A DNA stretch of 64,000 bases from JBBDIP01 sp050260675 (GCA_050260675.1 JBLNCN010000005.1:744001-808000), one strand, 5' to 3'; counted from the first letter of the stretch, positions 50,017 to 59,289 are shown. Notes: generated by a model from the sequence alone, not told the origin. Numbers and translations are program-made.

Positions 50017-51356
50017 TGAAGGCGGAAGTTGACCGTATCGGGGACCTCCTCCTCTACGCTGGCAGGCAGGGAGCAGACCAATGCGAGGTATACCAGGAGG
50101 AATCGACCAACTGGAATTGCAGGGTCTACCAGGGCAAAGTGGACGACCTTCAGGCCTCAAGGAGCGGCGGCCTGGGAGTGAGGCTGATCTACAACAACGT
50201 CATGGGGACCGCCTACACCACGGACCTCCGCTGGGAGTCGATGATGGAGGCCGTCGACCGCGCTATCGAGAACGCCAAGATAGGCCATCCTGACCAGCTT
50301 GAGTTCTACAAACCCGATTCAGCCGAGTACCCGAAGCTGTCGCTCTGGGATGGAAAACTGGATAGCGTTAGCGACGAGGAGAAGATCCGCCTGGCGCTGG
50401 ACATGGAGAAGATGGCCGGCGGCAAAGACCCTCGCATCCAAAAGGTACTGGGAGCGAGTGTCTCCACCCGATCCCATAAGGTGACGATACGGAGCACCCG
50501 CGACATACACCAGTCATACAGGTCCAATTCCGTCTCCGCCAACGTGAGCGTACTGGCAACGAAGAACGGCATGATGCAAGCAGGCCACGGCTACCAGTTC
50601 TCCCGCACCTGGGAGGGCCTCAATCCCGGTTCTATCGTCGACGAGGCCATCGAGCACGCTGTGTCGCTGGTCGGCGGACAGCCGGTGGAATCGCAGGACG
50701 CCGCGGTAATCTTCCAAAGGGGCGTTGCGGGCCAGATCTGGGCCATGCTTGGAAGGACGCTCACCGGAGAAGAAGCCCAGAAGGGCCGCAGCATCTTCGC
50801 AGGCAGGAAGGGTGAGAAAGTGGCGTCCCACCTCGTCACCGTGATCGACGATCCTCTCCGTGAAGACGGTCCGGGGGCGTCGCCCTTTGACGGCGAAGGC
50901 GTACCGCACAAGACCTTCACCATCATCGAGAACGGCGTGCTCCAGGGGTTCCTCTATGACACCCGCAGCGCCGCCAAGGCCGACACAAAAACCACAGGGC
51001 ACGCCCACAGGACCTTCCGGTCCGCCGTGAGCGCAGCGCCGGCGAACCTGTACCTTAAGCCGGGCGATATGACGCGAGACGAGCTGATCGCCGGCACCAA
51101 GAACGGATTCCTGGTAGTCGAGGTAAAGGGTCTCACCGTGGGCGGGTTCAACGTCGTCACCGGAGACCTCTCAGTCGGCGCGTCCGGCCTGTGGCTCAAG
51201 GACGGCAAGGTCGTCGGACCGGTGCGGGAAGTCACCATCGCCGGGAACCTGAAAGAGATGCTCATGGAAGTAGACGGAGTGGCGGACGACTTCAAGTGGG
51301 GCGCAATAGGAACGCCGTCTTTCAGAGTTAAGAAGATGGCGGTAAGCGGAAAGTAG
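50016..51356 (+). CDS. tldE: TldE/PmbA family protein
   Basis: A 446-residue partner of TldD, similar in fold but without the HExxxH zinc motif, as expected for the TldE/PmbA subunit. Recognisable parts: QCEVYQEESTNWNCRVYQGK, GLGVRLIYN, SVSANVSVLATKNG, the C-terminal FLYDTRSAAK and TVGGFNVVTGDLSVGASG. ATG 50016 overlaps the tldD stop by one base. It is followed by a small tautomerase gene 56 bases downstream. Confidence 0.92.
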   Translation: MKAEVDRIGDLLLYAGRQGADQCEVYQEESTNWNCRVYQGKVDDLQASRSGGLGVRLIYNNVMGTAYTTDLRWESMMEAVDRAIENAKIGHPDQLEFYKPDSAEYPKLSLWDGKLDSVSDEEKIRLALDMEKMAGGKDPRIQKVLGASVSTRSHKVTIRSTRDIHQSYRSNSVSANVSVLATKNGMMQAGHGYQFSRTWEGLNPGSIVDEAIEHAVSLVGGQPVESQDAAVIFQRGVAGQIWAMLGRTLTGEEAQKGRSIFAGRKGEKVASHLVTVIDDPLREDGPGASPFDGEGVPHKTFTIIENGVLQGFLYDTRSAAKADTKTTGHAHRTFRSAVSAAPANLYLKPGDMTRDELIAGTKNGFLVVEVKGLTVGGFNVVTGDLSVGASGLWLKDGKVVGPVREVTIAGNLKEMLMEVDGVADDFKWGAIGTPSFRVKKMAVSGK

Positions 51357-51412
51357 TACACTGCGATTAGAGCGTGCGCGGCACGCCGAAGACTCTTCAT
51401 GGAGGTAGGAAC

Positions 51413-51601
51413 ATGCCAATCGTACAGATCGAGCTTCTTGAAGGAAGGACTGTAGATCAGAAGAGAGCCCTGGTCAAGGAAGTCACGGATGCTATCTGCA
51501 AGACCCTGAACGCGCCTCCTGAGGCGGTGCGGATCATCCTCCGCGACATGAAGTTCGAGAACTTCGCGACAGCCGGAGTGCTTAGGTCAGACCAGAAATA
51601 A
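51413..51601 (+). CDS. 4-oxalocrotonate tautomerase family protein
   Basis: A 62-residue tautomerase subunit. After removal of Met, Pro1 is the catalytic base (MPIVQIELLEGRTVDQKRAL). A conserved Arg near 11 and the PEAVRIILRDM strand fit the family. ATG 51413 is set by GGAGGTAGGAAC and by the need for Pro at position 2. The true substrate in such organisms is usually unknown. It lies between tldE and an aspartoacylase-like gene in one rightward run. Confidence 0.9.
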   Translation: MPIVQIELLEGRTVDQKRALVKEVTDAICKTLNAPPEAVRIILRDMKFENFATAGVLRSDQK

Positions 51602-51629
51602 GGCGCCGCTGCGAGAGAGGGGGATTCAT

Positions 51630-52598
51630 ATGGCGGAAGAGCTTCGCGTTGGCCCGCTAGCAGCCCGGCGAGGCGAGAAGGTCTCGGGCCTATTGCCCGT
51701 TTCGGGCCTCGAGTTTCAGGTCCCGGTCACGCTGGTGAACGGCATTTCCGAGGGGAAACGAGTCGCGGTCACCGGCGGTATTCACGGCGCCGAGTATCCC
51801 GGCATCGAGGCGGCCTGCAGGCTGGCTGCCGCCCTCGATCCCCAAGCGGTGAAGGGTTCCGTGGTCGTAGTCCACGTGGCTAACCCGCCGGCCTTCTTCG
51901 CGAGGTCCATCTACATAGGACCGATGGACGGAAAGAATCTGAATAGGGTCTTTCCCGGAGATGCTTCGGGAACCGCCAGCGACAGGATCGCGCACACCCT
52001 GTTCAACGATGTAATCCTGGGGTCCGATTACTACGTCGACCTTCACGGCGGCGACATGATCGAGAAACTGATCCCCTTCACCATCTTCTGCGGCGACGCC
52101 GACCCCAAGGTCGTAGAGACCTCCAAGGATATGGCGGCAGCCTACGGGATCCCCTACGCCGTCGCCTCCAGCGGGGCCGGCGGGACATATGGCACCACGG
52201 CCCGAGCCGGAATCCCTGCGATCCTGGCAGAAGCAGGCGGTATGGGAATCCTGGACGAGGAATCGGTGCAGATGCACCTCGAAGGCCTTGAAAGCCTGCT
52301 CAGGTACACCGGGTCTATCGATTCGGGCGTGAGACTGTCGGCCAAGGGCGCCTCTGAAAAGAAGGTCACATTCCTGGGAAGCTTCCCGTGGCTGCGGTCC
52401 GATTCTCGCGGGATCCTGTACCTCAACGTGGACGTTGGGGATTCGGTGGAGAAAGGCGAGCATGTAGGAGTTATCAAGGACTACTTCGGGAATGTGCTGA
52501 GGGAATTGCAGGCACCCGCCACAGGGATCGTGCTGTTTAGGGTCACCTCTCCGGCGACGAACCCGACTGATCCGATCCTGGCGATCGGCGCGGAGTAG
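51630..52598 (+). CDS. Succinylglutamate desuccinylase / aspartoacylase family hydrolase (M14-type)
   Basis: A 322-residue zinc carboxypeptidase-fold deacylase. Metal ligands are His52 and Glu55 in GGIHGAEYPG and His139 in YVDLHGGD. An active-site Arg lies in NLNRVFPG, and the late Glu in ILAEAGGMG. A C-terminal barrel-like domain (DVGDSVEKGEHVGVIKDYFG) resembles biotinyl-type hammerheads, as is usual in this family. It probably removes an acyl group from an N-acyl amino acid. It ends a rightward run and is followed by a strong terminator. Confidence 0.88.
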   Translation: MAEELRVGPLAARRGEKVSGLLPVSGLEFQVPVTLVNGISEGKRVAVTGGIHGAEYPGIEAACRLAAALDPQAVKGSVVVVHVANPPAFFARSIYIGPMDGKNLNRVFPGDASGTASDRIAHTLFNDVILGSDYYVDLHGGDMIEKLIPFTIFCGDADPKVVETSKDMAAAYGIPYAVASSGAGGTYGTTARAGIPAILAEAGGMGILDEESVQMHLEGLESLLRYTGSIDSGVRLSAKGASEKKVTFLGSFPWLRSDSRGILYLNVDVGDSVEKGEHVGVIKDYFGNVLRELQAPATGIVLFRVTSPATNPTDPILAIGAE

Positions 52599-52616
52599 GT
52601 TCACCGTTCAGACAAA

Positions 52617-52645
52617 GGGAGCTGCCCTAATCGGCAGCTCCCTTA
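52617..52645. terminator. Bidirectional terminator
   Basis: A perfect 10-base stem, GGGAGCTGCC (52617-52626) with GGCAGCTCCC (52633-52642), has TTA after it. It lies between convergent genes. Confidence 0.8.
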
Positions 52646-52655
52646 TGCATGCAGC

Positions 52656-53630
52656 CTACTTCACCGGGAACGGCGGGTTCAGGTACTTGGCCAGGAAGGC
52701 CCAGATCTCCCTGCGAGAGGCCTTGGCAAACTCGGTGTCAATCCTGTTGAACACATGGCCACCGGGTTCGTTCTGGTAGATCTTGTACTCGAAGTCCTTG
52801 CCGGCGGCCTTAAGCGACTTGATCAGGTGCTCCACTTCCAGCACGTTGACGTCCTCGTCGTTGGTGTTGGTGTGGATAAGGAGCGGGGTCTGGAGTTTCT
52901 CGGCGTTCCACGCCGGCGACCGCCTCTTGTACTCCCACGGGTCTTCCTCGGCCCTCTTGCCGATGTGATAGGGAGCTGCGTACAGGTTGTGGTAGTGCTC
53001 GCCCTTGTATCCCATCCGGGCAACGAGGTCCGAAACCGGGACTCCCGCGTAGCCGACCTTGTACGCGTCGGGGTGGTTGAAGAGGTTCATGAGAGTGATC
53101 AGTCCACCGTGGCTCCATCCCAGGATGCCTACCCGGTCCTTGTCCACCAAGGGGCAGGTCTCAAGCATGAAGTTCCTTGCCTCGTAGCAGTCCTCGACCT
53201 CGAGGCCGCCGTAGTCGATGAACTTCCAGAACTGCTCCCCATATCCGGTGCTCCCGCGGTAGTCGGGCGCGATCACGATGTAGCCCTGACTTACGAGTTC
53301 CTTGATTATGTGGGCCGATCCCGTACCGAAGTCCGAGTGGACTCCTCCGTGCACAAACACAAGGAGCGGGTACTTCTTGCTGCAGTCGATGCCCTTCTTG
53401 ATGAAAGTGTAGGCGTGAATCTTTAGGGGATTGCCCCTATCCTGAGGGGACTGAGGCAGTGGGTTCGCTGGCGGCGGGCCGCAGTAGACCACCTTGTCGA
53501 CCACGGCGGTATCCTGCATCACTTGATGCCACATGACGTCGTCGATCGCTTTGTGCAGGGCCGAGAACGCGTGTCCCATCCCCTGTAGTTGCCGTTTGAG
53601 ATCCTCGACCTGCTTGGCTAGATCGTCCAT
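52656..53630 (-). CDS. Prolyl oligopeptidase-type alpha/beta hydrolase
   Basis: A 324-residue S9-like serine hydrolase without the propeller. Features: an N-terminal coiled coil (DDLAKQVEDLKRQLQGMGHA), oxyanion segment LLVFVHGGVHSD, then APDYRGSTGYGEQF. The nucleophile is Ser173 in GWSHGG, the acid Asp lies in NTNDEDVNVLE, and the His in EPGGHVF. The coiled coil suggests oligomers. ATG follows AGAGGAGGG. It probably acts on short peptides or esters in the cytoplasm. It is divergent from hppA. Confidence 0.87.
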   Translation of the reverse strand: MDDLAKQVEDLKRQLQGMGHAFSALHKAIDDVMWHQVMQDTAVVDKVVYCGPPPANPLPQSPQDRGNPLKIHAYTFIKKGIDCSKKYPLLVFVHGGVHSDFGTGSAHIIKELVSQGYIVIAPDYRGSTGYGEQFWKFIDYGGLEVEDCYEARNFMLETCPLVDKDRVGILGWSHGGLITLMNLFNHPDAYKVGYAGVPVSDLVARMGYKGEHYHNLYAAPYHIGKRAEEDPWEYKRRSPAWNAEKLQTPLLIHTNTNDEDVNVLEVEHLIKSLKAAGKDFEYKIYQNEPGGHVFNRIDTEFAKASRREIWAFLAKYLNPPFPVK

Positions 53631-53804
53631 CCCAATTTGCCCTCCTCTAAATCGGAAATACCTGCGTCATTCACTTCGGCAAATGGACGGGCTTCTCCTT
53701 TCGCGAGACGAAGCATGGGCGGTTTTGACAGGGAATATGCTGCCAAGTTAGTATGTCTAGGGCTGCTCAGCCGGAAACCAGTCAGCAGCCACAGGAGGGT
53801 CCAG

Positions 53805-55805
53805 ATGAACTGGGAGTTCTTGGCATTGGGGGCAGGAGCGGTCTCGATCCTGGTGGCTCTCTACCTCTACCGGTGGGTAATGGCGCAGGCCAATGAAAGC
53901 CGGGAGATGGCTGAGTTTTCAGGAGCGATCCAGGCCGGCGCCGCCGCTTACCTAAAGCGCCTTTTCCAAGCGCTTAGCGTGTTGGCCGCAGCGATCGCCA
54001 TCGTCATCTTGATGTCCTTGGGATGGCAGACCGCGCTGGCCTACATAGTTGGAGCGGGGTGTTCTGGGGTTGCCGCGTACGTTGGAATGCACGTGGCGAC
54101 CAGGGCAAACGCCAAGGTGGCCTGGGCGGCTCGCTCTGGCCTTAAGAAGGCGTTCCCGGTTGGCTTCTACTCGGGTGGGGTCATGGGAATGTCAGTCGTC
54201 GGCCTCGCCCTTGTGGGCATGACAGTGCTTTACGCGATCTTCAAGGATCCGGAGGTTATCTTGGGGTTTAGCTTCGGCGCCAGTTCCCTGGCGTTGCTCG
54301 CCAAGGCTGGAGGCGGCATCTACACCAAGACGGCCGATATCGGCGCCGACCTCGTCGGCAAAGTTGAGTTCAACCTGGCTGAAGATGACCCGCGCAACCC
54401 GGCGGTCATTGCCGACAACGTTGGAGACAACGTCGGAGACGTAGCCGGCATGGGCGCCGACATCTTCGACTCGTACGTAGCGAGCGTCGTCGCAGTCATG
54501 CTGCTGGGCGCGTCTTTGTACACAGAGCAGTACGTAGTGTACCCGCTACTCCTGGGCGCCGCCGGAATCCTTTCGTCCATGGCCGGCATGTTCTTCGTGA
54601 AGACCGGCGAAGGCAACGATCCCGGCAGAGCCCTAAATACCGGCACAGTGGCAACCACGGTCATCTTCGCCGCCTTCGCCATCGGCGTGACTTATCTCAT
54701 GGGATTCGAGAACCCGTGGGGCCTCATCGTCCCGACGACCGCCGGACTCCTGGCCGGCACGATCCTCGGCTTCACTTCAGACTACTTCACCGATATCGAT
54801 CGCAAGGCGGTGCAGGACACCGCCAGCAGCGCCCGAACCGGCCCCGCTCTTCTCATACTGCAGGGCTTCTCCTACGGTCTCGTGAGCGTCGTACCGTCCA
54901 TCATAGGCATTGCCGCCGCTATGATAGTCGCGTTCATGTCGGCTGAGAGTTTCGGCATCGCCGGCACCTACGGCGTGTCGATAGCCGCGGTAGGCATGCT
55001 TTCAATTACCGGCATGATTATCTCGTCTGACGCCTACGGCCCCATCGTCGACAACGCCAAGGGATGCGCCGAAGCGGCCTCGGAGTCCGAGGAGACCATC
55101 CGCGTGTGCGACCGACTGGACGCCGCCGGAAACACCGCGAAAGCGATTACCAAGGGTTTTGCAATCGGAGCCGCGGCGCTGACCGTCCTGGCGCTGTTTG
55201 CGGCTTACTCCGAGACGGTTGGCATACAGGTCATCGACCTTCGCAATCCCGGCGTCGTGGTGGGCCTGTTCCTTGGAGCCATGATGCCGCCGCTTTTCTC
55301 GGCGCTGACTATCCTTTCCGTTAGCCGGAACGCGTTCAAGATGGTTGAGGAGATCCGCCGCCAGTTCAAAGAGATCCCCGGTCTCCTGGAGGGCAAGGTC
55401 AGACCCGACAGCAACCGCTGCGTTGATATCGCGACCAGGGGCGCTTTGAAGGAACTGGTGTTCCCCGGTGTGCTGAGTTTCCTGACGCCGGTCACTGTCG
55501 GTCTTGTGCTGGGTAAGAACGCTCTAGGTGGGTTCCTTGCCGGCTCCATCGTCACCGGCATCATATTCGCCCTGCTTATGGCCAACGCAGGTGGGCTATG
55601 GGACAACGCGAAAAAGTACGTTGAAGACGGCGCTTTTGGCGGACCCAATTCCGAAGCCCACAAGGCCGCTGTCGTCGGCGACACCGTAGGCGACCCCTTC
55701 AAGGACACCGCCGGGCCGTCGCTGAATACCATGATCACGGTGATGATCCTCTCGGCCAGTCTGTTTGGGCCGCTCATCGCTAAGTTCGCGTTGTTTGGGT
55801 TCTAG
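53805..55805 (+). CDS. hppA: Membrane-bound proton-pumping pyrophosphatase
   Basis: A 666-residue integral membrane pump with about 16 helices that couples pyrophosphate hydrolysis to ion transport. The pyrophosphate site is visible in DIGADLVGKVE and DNVGDNVGDVAGMGADIFD, and later in SDAYGPIVDNA and GDTVGDPFKDTAGPS. In the segment GNTAKAITKGFAIG the fifth residue is Lys, the state associated with K+-independent H+ pumps; K+-dependent forms have Ala. ATG 53805 follows AGGAGGG. It is a single gene with its own terminator. Confidence 0.95.
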   Translation: MNWEFLALGAGAVSILVALYLYRWVMAQANESREMAEFSGAIQAGAAAYLKRLFQALSVLAAAIAIVILMSLGWQTALAYIVGAGCSGVAAYVGMHVATRANAKVAWAARSGLKKAFPVGFYSGGVMGMSVVGLALVGMTVLYAIFKDPEVILGFSFGASSLALLAKAGGGIYTKTADIGADLVGKVEFNLAEDDPRNPAVIADNVGDNVGDVAGMGADIFDSYVASVVAVMLLGASLYTEQYVVYPLLLGAAGILSSMAGMFFVKTGEGNDPGRALNTGTVATTVIFAAFAIGVTYLMGFENPWGLIVPTTAGLLAGTILGFTSDYFTDIDRKAVQDTASSARTGPALLILQGFSYGLVSVVPSIIGIAAAMIVAFMSAESFGIAGTYGVSIAAVGMLSITGMIISSDAYGPIVDNAKGCAEAASESEETIRVCDRLDAAGNTAKAITKGFAIGAAALTVLALFAAYSETVGIQVIDLRNPGVVVGLFLGAMMPPLFSALTILSVSRNAFKMVEEIRRQFKEIPGLLEGKVRPDSNRCVDIATRGALKELVFPGVLSFLTPVTVGLVLGKNALGGFLAGSIVTGIIFALLMANAGGLWDNAKKYVEDGAFGGPNSEAHKAAVVGDTVGDPFKDTAGPSLNTMITVMILSASLFGPLIAKFALFGF

Positions 55806-55875
55806 GTAGGCAAGACCAGAGCGTCAGCGGAGGTCTTGCCGCGTCGCAACCATAGAGCAGCTGAGACATAATGGT

Positions 55876-55906
55876 AAGGCCCCCTATCAGGGGGCCTTTC
55901 ATTTTG
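55876..55906 (+). terminator. Rho-independent terminator of hppA
   Basis: AAGGCCCCC-TATCA-GGGGGCC (55876-55896) followed by TTTCATTTT, 71 bases after the stop. Confidence 0.85.
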
Positions 55907-56293
55907 GCTGCTACAAAGCGCTAAGCTAGGATGCTCTGTCTTGAAGCGGGCTCACGGACACCCCGCTTCAGAAGCGAACGCCCTTCCCTCGAGCATGCCT
56001 CAAAACAACGCAGGCTCCCGCTTTTCCCGCCCCTCCCCGCTCCTTCAGGGCTCGGGTAGCGGTAGGATGCTTCAAAGCGGTGCGCCCGCAGCGTGATGAG
56101 GTGCACCGGTGAATGTCCTCCGCGGGAGGGTATGCGATTCTGAAGCACGGTAGCCCGAAAACCGGCTCGGGCAAGCTCCGGAACCGGAAGGACGCTTCAA
56201 ATCGCTGCGTCCGCGGCGTGATGAGGGGCACCGGTGAACATCCCCCGCCGGAGAGCGCCGGAAAGCGCGCCGGCATGGAAAGACCACCTGCCG
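55907..56293. other. Gap between hppA and serS
   Basis: About 390 bases without a credible gene. It holds the two-copy direct repeat at 56051-56261 and a diverged resemblance to its core near 56000-56025. Open frames here are short and lack ribosome sites. Confidence 0.6.
56051..56261. repeat. Two-copy direct repeat of about 85 bases
   Basis: Copy one begins at 56051 and copy two at 56176, a spacing of 125 bases. Shared stretches include GCTTCAAA, GCGTGATGAGG and GCACCGGTGAA in the same order and spacing. The copies differ by scattered substitutions. It lies just beyond the serS stop. Confidence 0.75.
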
Positions 56294-57574
56294 TCACCAC
56301 CGAGCTCTTGGCTCGATCCGCTCCTGCCCTCCCATGTACGGGCGGAGGACAGGCGGGATGGTCACCGAGCCGTCCTCCTCCTGCCAGGTCTCCAACAGCG
56401 CCACCAGGGTGCGCCCGATCGCGATGGCAGTACCGTTCAGGGTGTGGACGAACTGGGGCTTGCCACCGTCTGCCGGTCTGTACCGCGTGTAAAGCCCCCT
56501 GGCCTGAAAGTCGGTGCAGTTTGAGCAGGACGTGATCTCCCTGTACTTGGCTTCGCTGGGATGCCAGAACTCCAGGTCGTACTTCTTGTACGCGACCGGG
56601 CCCAGGTCCCCGGAGCACATCTTCACGACCCTGTAGGGTATGCCCAGGGACTGATAGATCCGCTCCTCCAGCGTGACCATCCACTCGTGGGTCTCCTCTG
56701 AGCGGGATGGCAGGTCGAAGACGAACATCTCCACCTTGTCAAAGTGGTGAGTCCGCACAAGCCCCCGAACGTCTCGCCCGCCTGATCCAACTTCAGTCCT
56801 GTAACAGGGCGAGAACCCAGCGTACCTGATGGGCAGCACGGCCTCATCGAGGATCTCCCCCATGTGCATGGCCCCGAGCGGCACCTCCGAAGTCCCGACC
56901 AGCGCAAGGTCCTCTCCTTCAATGCGGTAGATCTGGTCGCGGAAGAAGGGATAATGGCGGGTGCCCTCAAGCACGTCGCTCCGCACTATGACCGGCGGCA
57001 CGACAGGGAGAAATCCCTCGGCAGTCAGGAGGTCCATGGCGAACCGGACGAGAGAAAACTCCAGGTAGACCGCGTCGCCCTTGAGGAAGTACGCGCGAGT
57101 CCCCCAGATCTTTGCCCCGCGCTCAATATCGATGATGCCCAGCGCTTCGCCTATCTCCACGTGGTCCTTGGGTGTGAATCCAAACTCCCTGGGTACGCCC
57201 CATCTCCGGACTTCGACGTTCCCCGACTCGTCCAAGCCGAAGGGGACGTCCTCGGCCAGCATGTTGGGCACACCCAACATGAGCTCCCGAAGGGCTCCCT
57301 CGACCTCTGACAGCCTGCCCTCGACCTCCAGTATCTTGGAGCGAAGGGCGCGGTTGGACTCGACCAGTTCCTTCCGCTGATCTGGATCGCTGCATTCCTT
57401 GACCTGGGATGAGAGCCGGTTCCTCTCCTCCCGCATCTCCCCCGCCGAGCGCACGAGGGAACTCCTCTCGGAATCCAGCGCCAAAATGCGGTCGACGTCA
57501 ACCGACATCCCCCGCTTCTCCAGCATCGCTTCGAACAGGTCCCTGTTACCGCGGATGATCCCCAGGTCCAACAT
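56294..57574 (-). CDS. serS: Seryl-tRNA synthetase
   Basis: A 426-residue class II synthetase. An N-terminal coiled-coil arm (residues of about 30-100, rich in Glu/Arg/Leu) binds tRNA. The catalytic part has TSEVPLGAMHMG, GFSPCYRTEVGSGGRDVRGL (motif 2), LEFWHPSEAKYREITSCSNC and HTLNGTAIAIGRTLVALLE (motif 3). The ATG at 57574 follows GAGGAGGG; longer open-frame extensions run into the T-box leader. Expression is controlled by that T-box. Confidence 0.97.
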   Translation of the reverse strand: MLDLGIIRGNRDLFEAMLEKRGMSVDVDRILALDSERSSLVRSAGEMREERNRLSSQVKECSDPDQRKELVESNRALRSKILEVEGRLSEVEGALRELMLGVPNMLAEDVPFGLDESGNVEVRRWGVPREFGFTPKDHVEIGEALGIIDIERGAKIWGTRAYFLKGDAVYLEFSLVRFAMDLLTAEGFLPVVPPVIVRSDVLEGTRHYPFFRDQIYRIEGEDLALVGTSEVPLGAMHMGEILDEAVLPIRYAGFSPCYRTEVGSGGRDVRGLVRTHHFDKVEMFVFDLPSRSEETHEWMVTLEERIYQSLGIPYRVVKMCSGDLGPVAYKKYDLEFWHPSEAKYREITSCSNCTDFQARGLYTRYRPADGGKPQFVHTLNGTAIAIGRTLVALLETWQEEDGSVTIPPVLRPYMGGQERIEPRARW

Positions 57575-57655
57575 TGCCTTTCCCTCCTCATCTTTGACGC
57601 TTACTACCGGCGCATCATCTGCGAAGTTCCCGTAGCACCGTCTGCGAAGTCCCCG

Positions 57656-57905
57656 CAAATAAAGGAGCAGGCTGTCTCCAAGGACGAGACTGCCTGCTCT
57701 CGTGGTGCCACCCTGATTCGCGCGTTCTGCGCCTCAAAACCTCTAACGGAGTTGTCCGTCGCGGCATACCGGTCGGGCGCAAGCGAAGCGCCGGACGTTC
57801 CACCGCGCGCCTCCGGGGCGCTTTGGATGACCTTGGGTACCGCCTCACACCACCCGGCGGCTCTCTTGAACCCAGGGGGTCAACCTTTTTCCCCATCATG
57901 GGCTT
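57656..57905 (-). promoter_or_regulatory. T-box riboswitch leader of serS
   Basis: On the minus strand the leader contains an AGAGAG element with GGGTGGTGTGAG (stem I apical part). A probable specifier TCC (Ser) followed by A lies at 57825-57827. The T-box proper, AGGGTGGCACCACGAG, is at about 57699-57714. A terminator (GAGCAGGC...GCCTGCTC, 57661-57700) is followed by CTTTATTT. A -10 TATACT lies at 57912-57917. Uncharged tRNA-Ser should stabilise the antiterminator and raise serS expression. Confidence 0.9.
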
Positions 57906-57990
57906 TGGAGGAGTATACCACATACCGGGGTAGCCGCGACCCCATCCCGCACATATCATGTACCACCTGCGACCAGGGTGGGGATGTACC

Positions 57991-59289
57991 GTGGTTAGCA
58001 TCGTTGTTACGTCGCTTGACGGACCGAATTCGGTAGAAGGTTGTGTTTCCTGCATCGAGGAGTGCACCCCTGAGGACCACCAGATAATCGTGGTCGACGT
58101 TCCTGAAGTAGGTGGCGATTGGGCGCTCGCCAAGGCGATGAACCGGGCCGCCGAGGAAGCCACCGGAGACTATATAGCGTTCCTTACGGCGGATACTGAG
58201 GTCACGCCGTCCTGGCTAACGTGCCTGCTGAACTGCGCGCAAACCTCGGGTGCCGGAGCAGTCGGCCCCATGTGCAACCTTCTGCCAGGAGCGCAGAACC
58301 TTCTGCCTGACCTTGGGTCCCATCCAGACGTGCGATCGTTTGCGGCTTCTTTCAACCGGCCGGACCCCGCCAAGTGGAGGCGGACCGTCGGGATCGCCTC
58401 GGCACCCATGTTGGTGACCAGGGACCTCTTCTCGGAGCTGGACGGATTCGATGAACGCTTCGGGTCGGGAGGGTTTCTGGCCGACGACTTCTGCCTCCGG
58501 GCCGCACGCAGAGGAAAGACGGTGTTCGTAGCCGGTGACACGTATGTGCACCGCCACGGCCCTCGCCACCTCTTGCAGGGAGAACCCGAGCGGATGAAAG
58601 TGATGGACTCCGAGGCGAGGCGCATGTGCGCCAAGTGGAGCCTCGACGACCCGCTGGCGGCGCAGCCGCGACGCGACGTGGTGGCCATGGTCGACGTCCG
58701 GGGTAAGGAAGTGCTGGACCTCAAGTGCAGAGCGGGCGCAACGCTGCTAGAGTGCGTCGCCAGAGGGGCCTCTGCAGTGACAGGCTTTGAGGATGATCGC
58801 GCGCTCCGCACCATCGCGGCAGCGTGCTGCTCGGGACTGCCAAACGCTTCGGTCCTCGCAAGCGCCCGGGGGCTCAAGCCGAAGAAGACCTACGATGTCG
58901 TCCTCGCGGTGTGGCAGTTGGAACGCCTCCCAAACCCGATGGCGGCATTGCACCGTTACAAGGGACTTCTCTCAAAGGACGGCGTTCTTGTTGCCGTGGT
59001 GCGCAACTCCTGGTCGCTGTCCCGGTTGCTGCCGCTTCTTCTGACCGCGCCGCCCCCCACCTATCCTCGTCCCGCGTGGGGGCCGTCAGCATCGCCGGAC
59101 GACGTGCTCAAATGGTTCAAAGAAGCGGGGCTGGCCGTGACTGCCGTGAAGACCGCGTATGCTCCGCCTTGGGGGCAGGAACCGTTCCTGGACGGGTTCC
59201 TGAAGCTCGCAAAGAAGCACGGGTTCCTTGACGATCCCAAGCGGGAGCACTACTCAGACGAGTGCTGGTTCCTGGCAACTACTCGCTGA
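57991..59289 (+). CDS. Glycosyltransferase family 2 fused to a methyltransferase-like domain
   Basis: A 432-residue two-domain protein. The first 230 residues form a GT-A fold: VSIVVTSLDGPNSVEGCV, then AMNRAAEEATGDYIAFLTADTEV in part (DxD-like TADTE), DGFDERFGSGGFLADDFCLR and the HRHG position. From about 235 a Rossmann methyltransferase-like domain follows (GKEVLDLKCRAGATLLECVA, VVLAVWQLERLPNP). Motif I is degenerate, reading DLKCRAGA instead of DxGxGxG, so activity is uncertain. GTG 57991 follows GGTGGGG. Its last 11 bases overlap the convergent aminotransferase. The acceptor is unknown; surface polysaccharide is plausible. Confidence 0.8.
   Translation: MVSIVVTSLDGPNSVEGCVSCIEECTPEDHQIIVVDVPEVGGDWALAKAMNRAAEEATGDYIAFLTADTEVTPSWLTCLLNCAQTSGAGAVGPMCNLLPGAQNLLPDLGSHPDVRSFAASFNRPDPAKWRRTVGIASAPMLVTRDLFSELDGFDERFGSGGFLADDFCLRAARRGKTVFVAGDTYVHRHGPRHLLQGEPERMKVMDSEARRMCAKWSLDDPLAAQPRRDVVAMVDVRGKEVLDLKCRAGATLLECVARGASAVTGFEDDRALRTIAAACCSGLPNASVLASARGLKPKKTYDVVLAVWQLERLPNPMAALHRYKGLLSKDGVLVAVVRNSWSLSRLLPLLLTAPPPTYPRPAWGPSASPDDVLKWFKEAGLAVTAVKTAYAPPWGQEPFLDGFLKLAKKHGFLDDPKREHYSDECWFLATTR

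Noticed and set aside
48544..51356. RiPP biosynthesis locus around tldD/tldE
   Set aside because: No precursor peptide, cyclase or exporter was found nearby; TldD/E occur widely without such clusters.
55930..56684. Minus-strand open frames through the direct repeat
   Set aside because: They overlap serS in another frame, have no ribosome site, and the repeat explains their apparent internal similarity.
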